A stretch of DNA of 17,501 bases. Source: DASZFV01 sp035546175. GTDB taxonomy: Bacteria > Myxococcota_A > Polyangia > Fen-1088. The translations under genes and the position numbers were made by a program. Under the pieces are notes generated by a model that worked only from the letters and a program-made list of their open reading frames with translations, ran no database searches and was not told the origin of the DNA. The stretch is taken from NCBI GenBank assembly GCA_035546175.1, contig DASZWW010000499.1, forward strand, positions 1-17,501, written 5' to 3'. The first letter of the stretch is position 1. The number at the start of each line of letters is the position of its first letter. Positions 1-5,875 of the stretch are shown in pieces.

Positions 1-96
1 GTCGGTCTTGTGGCAGGCGCCGGCGGCCAGGGCCACGGCCGCGGCGAGCGTCAGAGCGAGCGGGATCGCGCGAAGGGGCGGCGGGAGTGGGCTCAT
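1..96 (-). CDS. N-terminus of a lipoprotein (partial, runs off left edge)
   Basis: Only the first 32 codons are visible, reading leftwards from an ATG at 94-96. They encode a short N-terminus, a hydrophobic alanine/leucine stretch (about residues 11-26) and then Ala-Gly-Ala-Cys, with Cys28 placed as the lipidated cysteine of a lipobox, followed by His-Lys-Thr-Asp. This is a typical Sec/lipoprotein signal peptide, so the product should be anchored to a membrane facing the periplasm or cell surface. Nothing of the mature domain can be seen, so no function can be given. The gene is divergent from the reductase gene at 135, with only 38 bases between the two starts, so both promoters must lie in that gap or overlap the genes. 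Confidence 0.7.
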   Translation of the reverse strand, partial: MSPLPPPLRAIPLALTLAAAVALAAGACHKTD

Positions 97-134
97 GGGG
101 CGCAAGCTAGCACAACCTGGTATCGTCGCGGCCA

Positions 135-857
135 ATGGCCGCCCTCGTCGCCGCGCTGGAACGCCGGTCGATGATCGCGCCCGGGATCGCCGAGCTGGTC
201 TTCGCGATGCGCGCCCCCGACCGCCTCGCCTTCCGCGCCGGGCAGTTCGTCTCCATCGCCGTCGACGAGCAGACCGGCCCCGACGGCGCGCCCCTGCCCC
301 GCCGCAGCTACTCCATCGCCTCGCACTCGGCGGACGGCGACCACTTGCGCTTCATCATCCGCGTCATGCCCACCGGCGCCGCGTCGCACTACCTCATGAG
401 CCTGCCGCTCGGCGCCGAGGTGAACCTGACCGGCCCGCACGGCTTCTTCGTCCTCGACCCAGCGCACGCGGGCGACGTCGTCTTCGGCGCCACGGGCACG
501 GGCCTCGCCGCCGTCATGCCCATGCTCGGCGAGCTGGCGGCGCGCCGCGAGCCGGGCCGCCGCCACGTCTACTGGGGGGCGCGCGAGGAGGCGGACCTGT
601 TCGCGCGCGCCGAGGTCGAGGACCTGGCGGCGCGCGCGGGCGCCGGGCTCTCGATCCACCTGACCGCCCCCGGACCGGCCTGGCCGGGCGCGCGAGGCCG
701 GATCACCGGGGCGATCCTCGAGGCGCTGCCGACGCTGCGGTCGCCGACCTTCTACCTCGTGGGGAACGGCGCCATGATCAACGAGCTCAAGCGCGAGCTC
801 GTCGCCCGGGGCGTCAACCGCAAGGCGCAGATTCGCACGGAAGCCTTCTTCGACTAG
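135..857 (+). CDS. Ferredoxin/flavodoxin-NADP(+) reductase family flavoprotein
   Basis: This 240-residue protein has the two-domain layout of the ferredoxin-NADP reductase superfamily. The N-terminal FAD-binding barrel carries the R-x-Y-S signature at residues 57-60 (RSYSIAS). The C-terminal NAD(P)-binding domain carries a GATGTGLAA loop at about 118-126 and a late GNGAM-I motif, ending in an acidic/aromatic tail (EAFFD). There is no 2Fe-2S domain and no cysteine cluster, so it should be a soluble cytoplasmic enzyme moving electrons between NAD(P)H and ferredoxin, flavodoxin or free flavin. The family pattern GTGxAP has Ala instead of Pro, a minor change. The stop is 11 bases before the next gene, so it may be the first gene of the long plus-strand operon, although its function does not obviously match the signalling genes. 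Its physiological partner cannot be told from sequence. Confidence 0.88.
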   Translation: MAALVAALERRSMIAPGIAELVFAMRAPDRLAFRAGQFVSIAVDEQTGPDGAPLPRRSYSIASHSADGDHLRFIIRVMPTGAASHYLMSLPLGAEVNLTGPHGFFVLDPAHAGDVVFGATGTGLAAVMPMLGELAARREPGRRHVYWGAREEADLFARAEVEDLAARAGAGLSIHLTAPGPAWPGARGRITGAILEALPTLRSPTFYLVGNGAMINELKRELVARGVNRKAQIRTEAFFD

Positions 858-868
858 TATCCTCCTTG

Positions 869-2200
869 ATGAGGATCCCCGAGCGGTCCCGGCTCGGCGT
901 GGCGGTGCTCGTCGCCGCCGGATGCGCGGGGAACGCCGAGCCGAAGGTGGCCATCACCGCGGTGACACCGGCCGCCGCCTACAGCAACTTCGCGATCTCC
1001 CTGCTCATCGAGGGCGGCCCTTTCCGCCCGAGCTACGACATCGACACGCGCGGCGGCACGGAGGCGATCGAGGTCGGCGCGTTCACGGCCTTCCTCTCGG
1101 AGAGCGGCGGCCAGAACGCCCAGCCCGTCGACGCCCTCCAGTGGCTCAGCCCCTCGCAGCTGCTCGGCACCCTGGCCTCGGGCATCCCCGCCGGGACGTA
1201 CGACGTGGAGGTCCGCGATCCGCGCGGCGCGCTGGCCGGCAAGCCGATGGGCTTCCGGTCGCTCGGCCCCGACACGGCCAAGCCGGTCCTCAAGATCGAC
1301 GAGCCCGCGGAGGGCACGATCATCATCGGGGGCGCCGAGGTGCCCGTGGCCTTCGAGGCCGACGACGGCTACGGGACGCTCGATCTCCTGGTGTGGAAGG
1401 TGTCCACGGCGGAGACGATGATCCCGGGCAGCTGCACGCACCTGCCCGGCGTCTCGCGCGCGACGTGCCGCTTCGTCTTCCTGGCGCCGGAGCCCAGGAC
1501 GCTCCCCGAGCCGCTCATCGTCCTCGTGACGGCGACCGACACGGCGAGCCTCACGGGCGTCAAGCAGACGTCGCTCTCCATCGGCCTGCCGCCCGTCGTG
1601 TCGTCGTTCGAGCCCTTCGCGGGGCCGTCCACGGGCGGCACGCTCGTCTCGGTCCACGGCAAGAACTTCATCGCCGGCGCCGTCGTGCTCGTGGGCGGCG
1701 CGCCGCTGCTGCCGCCCCGGCCGGACGTCGGCGTCGTCGTGAGCGACACGCTCATCCAGGGCCTCACCCCCGCGCACGATCCCGGCCCGGCGACGCTGAG
1801 CGTCCAGATCGGCTCCGCCTCCGTCGACACGCCCGGCTCGTTCGAGTTCGTCGCCGAGCCGCAGGTGCTCGAGGTGTCGCCGAGCTCGGGGCCGAGCGCG
1901 GGCTGCGCGCCCGTGACGATCATCGGCAAGGGCTTCGACGAGAGCCGGATGACGCGCATCTGGTTCGGGGAGGACGTCGCCACGGCCTCGGCCCTCCAGT
2001 GCATCGACTACCAGGGCCCGAACCGCATCGAGGGGCTCACGCCGCCGGGCTCGGGCGCCGTCTCCGTGATCGCGCAGGACCCGGTGGGGGGCTCCGGGAA
2101 GCTCAGCCTCGCCTACACCTACCTCGACGTCGACGACCCCGACGGCGGCGACCAGCCGGCGCCCTCGCAGGGCTGCCCCTGCAGCGGGATCTCGCCGTGA
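869..2200 (+). CDS. IPT/TIG-domain surface lipoprotein
   Basis: The chosen ATG at 869 gives a 443-residue protein with a very short lipoprotein signal: a few charged residues, a hydrophobic run, then Val-Ala-Ala-Gly-Cys with Cys19 as the lipid site. The reading frame stays open far upstream, but that part overlaps the reductase in another frame and would destroy the signal peptide. The mature part is made of beta-rich Ig-like units. A degenerate TIG-like unit lies at about 26-130, an Ig-like middle section at about 137-238, and two clear IPT/TIG domains at about 241-325 and 327-423. Both clear TIG domains show the family pattern P-x-x-G-P-S-x-G followed by V-x-G-x-x-F. The tail is Asp/Gly/Pro-rich with two cysteines (CPC). 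It is probably an envelope or outer-surface protein for binding or adhesion. It overlaps the next kinase gene by 4 bases (GTGA), suggesting co-translation and perhaps a role as ligand or sensor partner. No ligand can be predicted. Confidence 0.8.
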   Translation: MRIPERSRLGVAVLVAAGCAGNAEPKVAITAVTPAAAYSNFAISLLIEGGPFRPSYDIDTRGGTEAIEVGAFTAFLSESGGQNAQPVDALQWLSPSQLLGTLASGIPAGTYDVEVRDPRGALAGKPMGFRSLGPDTAKPVLKIDEPAEGTIIIGGAEVPVAFEADDGYGTLDLLVWKVSTAETMIPGSCTHLPGVSRATCRFVFLAPEPRTLPEPLIVLVTATDTASLTGVKQTSLSIGLPPVVSSFEPFAGPSTGGTLVSVHGKNFIAGAVVLVGGAPLLPPRPDVGVVVSDTLIQGLTPAHDPGPATLSVQIGSASVDTPGSFEFVAEPQVLEVSPSSGPSAGCAPVTIIGKGFDESRMTRIWFGEDVATASALQCIDYQGPNRIEGLTPPGSGAVSVIAQDPVGGSGKLSLAYTYLDVDDPDGGDQPAPSQGCPCSGISP

Positions 2201-4116
2201 AGCTCAAGCCGAAGCTCACGCTGCTCGCGCTCGGCGTGTCGGCCGCGCCGCTCGCCATCGCGGCCTACTGGTGGCTCAGCATCGGCCAGGGCGCGCTGCG
2301 CGCCTCGATCGAGGAGAACGAGCTCACGGTCGCCAAGCAGGTGGCCGAGCACGCGGGCGGCGAGGTGGGCAACCTGCTGGCCATCCTGCGCACCGACGCG
2401 CGCATCTTCGATCTGACGCGCGCCGGGCCCGGCGACGCGCCCTCGGCGCAGGGGCTGCTCAAGTTCCTGCAGCTCGTCTACCATCAGAGCGACGACTTCT
2501 GCGCGATCGCCATGTTCGACGAGCACGGCGCGCCCGTGGGGCAGCCCGCCTACCTCGAGACGCCGAGCGCCTACGAGAGCTTCCGCAACCACGAGCCGAT
2601 GCGCCCGACCGACGTCGAGGGCGTGGGGCTCATGGCGCCGCTCGGCCAGGCGCTCTCCAAGGGGCAAGGCGTCGGGCCGGTCTTCCTCGGCGGGCCGGGG
2701 CGCGTGCCCCACGTCGTGCTCTCGGTGGCCTTCGACCCCAAGCTGGGCGGCGGCAAGCGCGTGCTGTGCGCCGAGGTCTCGCTCAAGCGCCTCGGCGACT
2801 ACGTCGCGGCGCTCTCCGACCGCGACGGCGACGTGCGCCTGCTCGACGCCCGATCGCGGCTCGTGGCCGCGGGGACGACGGCGGGCGTGGCCCACCTCGA
2901 GGCCCAGCGCTCGCCGGGCGGCCGGGACGGCGAGCTCGCGGCCGCCGAGGCCGTGGCCACCTACCAGAGCGGCGGGCGCTCGGTGATCGGCGCGTACGCC
3001 CCCGCGGGCCCCTGGGGCTTCGGGGTCGTCGTCGAGAAGGCGGTCGACGTCGCGTTCGGGCCCGTGCGCCGCATCCTCTACGCCACGCTGTTCTGGCTGG
3101 GCGTCTCGATCGTCGTCGCCTCGATCGCCGCGGGCGTGTTCGCGCAGCGCCTCGCGGCGCGCGTCGAGCGGCTCGCCGCGGGCTCGCGCCAGATCGCGGC
3201 CGGCCGGCTGGAGACGCGCATCGTCAAGGGCGCCGAGGACGAGCTCGGCGACCTGGCGGTGGCCTTCAACCAGATGGCCGGCGGCCTCGACGAGGCGCGC
3301 GCGAAGATCACCCAGCAGACGAGCGAGATCATGTCCTGGAACCAGACCCTCGAGCGCCGCGTCGAGGACAAGACGCGCGAGCTGCGCGAGGCGCAGGACC
3401 TCCTGCTCCGCTCGCGCTCGCTGGCGGCCATCGGCCAGCTCGGGGCGGGCGTCGCCCACGAGATCAACAACCCGCTCGCGGGCGTCCTCGGCATCACGCA
3501 GCTCCTCCTCGTCGACCTGCCGCCCCACCACCCCGCGCGCCCCCTCGTGCAGGACGTCGAGTCGCAGGCGCTGCGCATCCGCAAGATCGTCCAGAACCTG
3601 CTGCGCTTCGCCCAGCGCCAGGGCGGCGAGGACTTCGGGCCCCTCGACCTGGCGCGGGTCATCGATGACGCGCTGGAGCTCTGCGGGCCGAGCGACCTCC
3701 AGGCCGCTGGCATCGAGGTCGTCCGTCGGTATGCTCAGGGCCTGCCGATGATCCGCGGCAGCGCGACCCAGCTCCAGGAGGCCTTCATTCAGCTCGTGCA
3801 GAACGCGCGCGGCGCCATGTCGAAGTCCGGCGGCGGGCGGCTCACGATCGAGACCTCGGTCACCACCGAGAGGCTCGCCCGCGTCACCGTGAGCGACACG
3901 GGCCGCGGCATCAGCGCCGACCACCTGCCGCGCATCTTCGATCCGTTCTTCACGACGAAGGTCGGCGACTGGTCGGGCGTGGGCATGGGCCTGTCGGTCG
4001 TGCACAAGACCATCGAGGACCACGGCGGGACGATCCAGGTGCAGAGCGAGCTCGGCAAGGGCTCGAGCTTCCAGATGACGTTCCCGGTGGCCGTCGAGAG
4101 GGCTCCCCTCGCATGA
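2197..4116 (+). CDS. Membrane sensor histidine kinase (periplasmic sensor, HAMP, HisKA, HATPase)
   Basis: A GTG start at 2197 overlaps the previous stop (GTGA) and follows a weak GGGA at 2186-2189; it gives 639 residues. A first membrane segment (about 5-27) and a second (about 293-315) enclose a 260-residue periplasmic region resembling a double Cache sensor. Its final stretch, APAGPWGFGVVVEK, is typical of that fold. A HAMP domain (about 316-368) and a coiled coil (about 370-405) lead to the HisKA helix, with phospho-acceptor His421 in AHEINNPL. The ATPase domain has the N-box Asn536, the G1 motif SDTGRGIS (Asp567), the F-box FDPFFTTK and the G2 motif GVGMGL (594-599). All catalytic motifs are intact, so it should be an active NtrB/HAMP-type kinase. 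No receiver domain or response regulator is encoded nearby, so it is an orphan. It is coupled to the FecR-domain gene downstream by ATGA. Confidence 0.93.
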   Translation: MKLKPKLTLLALGVSAAPLAIAAYWWLSIGQGALRASIEENELTVAKQVAEHAGGEVGNLLAILRTDARIFDLTRAGPGDAPSAQGLLKFLQLVYHQSDDFCAIAMFDEHGAPVGQPAYLETPSAYESFRNHEPMRPTDVEGVGLMAPLGQALSKGQGVGPVFLGGPGRVPHVVLSVAFDPKLGGGKRVLCAEVSLKRLGDYVAALSDRDGDVRLLDARSRLVAAGTTAGVAHLEAQRSPGGRDGELAAAEAVATYQSGGRSVIGAYAPAGPWGFGVVVEKAVDVAFGPVRRILYATLFWLGVSIVVASIAAGVFAQRLAARVERLAAGSRQIAAGRLETRIVKGAEDELGDLAVAFNQMAGGLDEARAKITQQTSEIMSWNQTLERRVEDKTRELREAQDLLLRSRSLAAIGQLGAGVAHEINNPLAGVLGITQLLLVDLPPHHPARPLVQDVESQALRIRKIVQNLLRFAQRQGGEDFGPLDLARVIDDALELCGPSDLQAAGIEVVRRYAQGLPMIRGSATQLQEAFIQLVQNARGAMSKSGGGRLTIETSVTTERLARVTVSDTGRGISADHLPRIFDPFFTTKVGDWSGVGMGLSVVHKTIEDHGGTIQVQSELGKGSSFQMTFPVAVERAPLA

Positions 4117-5111
4117 TGGGTGGTCCTCCGCTCTTCCCGAAGGCCCCGCCGCGGCGACGGCGGCCGCTCGGGCTCCTCGTCATCGCGCTGGTGGTCGGCG
4201 GCGGGCTCTTCGCGGCGGCGCGCGTCTCGCGCGTGCTGTTCGAGCGCCCCGCGCGCGTCCCCGCGACGCTCGCCGGGGTGAGCGGCGGCGCGGCGGGCCC
4301 GGACGCCGCGGGCGCCGACCCGAGCATCTTCCAGGTGGTCTCCGCCGACGGCCAGGTCGACGCCTACCGCGACGGCCGATGGATCGCCATCAAGCAGGGC
4401 GACCTGCTGACGCGCGACGATCTCGTGCGCACCGTGCCGGGCGCGCACGCCGTGCTGCGCCTCTCGGCGGGAGGCGAGATCGAGCTGCGCGAGAAGGTCG
4501 AGATCCGCCTGGACCGCCTCTCGGCGGCGGGCTCGAGCGTCGACCTCCGCCACGGCAAGGTCGTGGCCCGCGTGGCCGCCGCCAACGACACGCTGGCCAT
4601 CACGGCCCGCGAGACGACGACGTCGACCGAGGGACCGGCGCACGTCGTCGTCCAGGCCGACGAGCACGGGCAGGTCTCGGTGGCGACCCTCAAGGGCAGG
4701 GCCCGCTTCGCGAGCGCGGGCAAGACCGTCGAGCTGCCCGAGGGCACCGAGACGCGCAGCCCGCGCGCGGGCGCGCCGCCCGAGGACCCCGAGAAGATCC
4801 CCGAGGAGGTGCTGCTGCAGGTCGTCTGGCCCGAGGGCGACCACCGCGCCGACACGGCGCAGATCTCCGGCCGCGCCGGGCCGGCCTCGCTCGTGACGAT
4901 CAACGGCGCCCCGGCGTCGGTGGGCGTCGACGGCCGCTTCGCGGCCGCCGTGCCGCTGCGCGAGGGAGGCAACCGCGTGCGCGTCGAGGCAGAGGACCTC
5001 GCGGGGCGCCGGCGGGAGGCGTCGAGCAACCTCGTGCGCCGCTCGACGCGCCCGCCGAAGCTCGCGCCCGAGCCGGCAGAGCTGTGGAAAAAAACGGGAG
5101 CCAAGGAATGA
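4113..5111 (+). CDS. Membrane-anchored FecR-domain protein with C-terminal Ig-like domain
   Basis: The start ATG at 4113 overlaps the kinase stop (ATGA); a second ATG follows at 4116. The 332-residue product has a Pro/Arg-rich cytoplasmic end (about 1-18), one membrane segment (about 19-37), a low-complexity Ala/Gly linker, and a FecR domain at about 70-215. The FecR core reads GDLLTRDDLVRT, then VLRLSAGGEIELRE. A small beta domain at about 228-302, with a VTINGAPASV...GRF pattern, resembles the Ig-like glucodextranase-B class of stalk domain. The topology predicts the FecR domain in the periplasm. Classical FecR proteins relay an outer-membrane signal to an ECF sigma factor, but here no sigma factor is present and the gene lies between two histidine kinases, so it more likely modulates or scaffolds those kinases. 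The 3' end carries an A7 run (5088-5094) and the ribosome binding site of the next gene. Confidence 0.82.
   Translation: MMGGPPLFPKAPPRRRRPLGLLVIALVVGGGLFAAARVSRVLFERPARVPATLAGVSGGAAGPDAAGADPSIFQVVSADGQVDAYRDGRWIAIKQGDLLTRDDLVRTVPGAHAVLRLSAGGEIELREKVEIRLDRLSAAGSSVDLRHGKVVARVAAANDTLAITARETTTSTEGPAHVVVQADEHGQVSVATLKGRARFASAGKTVELPEGTETRSPRAGAPPEDPEKIPEEVLLQVVWPEGDHRADTAQISGRAGPASLVTINGAPASVGVDGRFAAAVPLREGGNRVRVEAEDLAGRRREASSNLVRRSTRPPKLAPEPAELWKKTGAKE
5088..5094 (+). other. A7 homopolymer: candidate slippage/-1 frameshift site joining FecR protein to kinase
   Basis: Seven consecutive A bases lie in the FecR frame as TGG AAA AAA ACG, seven codons before the stop at 5109-5111. A long A run stands out in this very GC-rich sequence. 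A -1 ribosomal shift, or one extra A from RNA polymerase slippage, would continue as AAC GGG AGC CAA GGA ATG and enter the downstream kinase frame exactly, giving a FecR-kinase fusion with a linker of only five residues (NGSQG). The GGGAG just after the run is the likely binding site for the kinase start. The run does not fit the strict X-XXY-YYZ heptamer in the zero frame, so transcriptional slippage is the easier mechanism. That it operates is an inference; an assembly or indel artefact remains possible. Confidence 0.3.
5096..5100 (+). promoter_or_regulatory. Shine-Dalgarno GGGAG for the cytosolic kinase
   Basis: GGGAG ends 7 bases before the ATG at 5108, ideal spacing, and lies inside the 3' end of the FecR gene. 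It supports 5108 as the start rather than any upstream in-frame codon, and shows that the kinase can also be made independently of any frameshift. Confidence 0.6.
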
Positions 5112-5875
5112 GCCGCGAGAAGGAGCTCGAGGCCGAGCTCGTGCGCCTGCGCGATCTCCTGACGTCGGCGGGCCGCCTCGCCGAGTTCGGGCGCTTCGCG
5201 GCCCAGCAGATCCACGAGCTGCGCCAGCCGCTCTTCGCCATCAAGGGGCTCGGTCAGCTCCTCCTCGAGAAGGAGCGCGTCGAGCTCGACGAGGTGCTCG
5301 ACTTCGCGCGCCACATCGTCGATCAGTCGGAGCGGCTGACGGCGCTCGTCTCGAACCTGCGCAGCTTCACGGCGCCGGTCCCGCAGGGCGCGAAGCGGCG
5401 CGCCGAGGTGGGGCCCGTGCTCGTGCGCGTCACGGGGCTGCTCGACTACCGGCTGCGCAAGGGCCCGACGATGCGCACGCAGATCGCGCCCGACGTGCCG
5501 CCGCTCGCCGTGCTGCCGCACGCCCTCGAGCAGATCCTCATCAACCTCATCGCCAACGCGCTCGACGCCGTCGCGTCCACGCCGGGCCCCATCATCCAGG
5601 TGCGCGCGCAGATCGTCGCGTCGGATCCGCGCTTCGTGGCCATCGAGGTCGCCGACAACGGCGCCGGCGTCGCCAAGGCCGTGCGCGCCCGCCTCTTCGA
5701 GACCTTCTTCACGACCAAGGGCGAGGAGCAGGGGACGGGGCTGGGCCTGGCCGTGAGCCGCGAGATCGCGCGCAGCATGGGCGGCGATCTCGCGCTGCTC
5801 GACGAGCCGGGGCGCTGGAACGAGGCGGTCGTGACGGTCTTCCGCCTCACGCTGCCGGTCTCGCAGGAGCTCTGA
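5108..5875 (+). CDS. Cytosolic histidine kinase without sensor domain
   Basis: The 255-residue product begins at the ATG of an ATGA overlap with the FecR gene. It has no membrane segment and no sensor domain: an N-terminal Glu/Leu/Arg-rich coiled coil of about 25 residues leads straight into the dimerisation helix. His36 lies in IHELRQPLFAIKG, a variant of the HE-(L/I)-N-Q-P-L box of FixL/DctB-like kinases with Arg in place of Asn. The ATPase domain is complete: N-box Asn150 in NLIANALDAV, G1 VADNGAGV (Asp183), F-box FETFFTTKG, and G2 GTGLGL (209-214). It should be able to autophosphorylate but needs another protein for input. The adjacent membrane FecR protein or the membrane kinase are the obvious candidates. 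No receiver domain or response regulator is seen nearby. Confidence 0.9.
   Translation: MSREKELEAELVRLRDLLTSAGRLAEFGRFAAQQIHELRQPLFAIKGLGQLLLEKERVELDEVLDFARHIVDQSERLTALVSNLRSFTAPVPQGAKRRAEVGPVLVRVTGLLDYRLRKGPTMRTQIAPDVPPLAVLPHALEQILINLIANALDAVASTPGPIIQVRAQIVASDPRFVAIEVADNGAGVAKAVRARLFETFFTTKGEEQGTGLGLAVSREIARSMGGDLALLDEPGRWNEAVVTVFRLTLPVSQEL
5865..5869 (+). promoter_or_regulatory. Shine-Dalgarno AGGAG for the Ig/beta-barrel gene
   Basis: AGGAG lies at the end of the kinase gene, 5 bases before the ATG at 5875, which shares one base with the kinase stop (TGATG). This fixes the start of the next gene and indicates coupled translation. Confidence 0.6.

Noticed and set aside
8..868. Upstream extension of the TIG lipoprotein frame
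   Set aside because: The frame is open but crosses the reductase gene in another frame and would bury the clear lipoprotein signal that begins at 869.
2119..4023. Long antisense open frame (634 codons) opposite the membrane kinase
   Set aside because: It mirrors a gene with every kinase motif intact and its translation is low-complexity Arg/Ala/Asp/Gly-rich with no recognisable domain. Long shadow frames are expected at this GC content.
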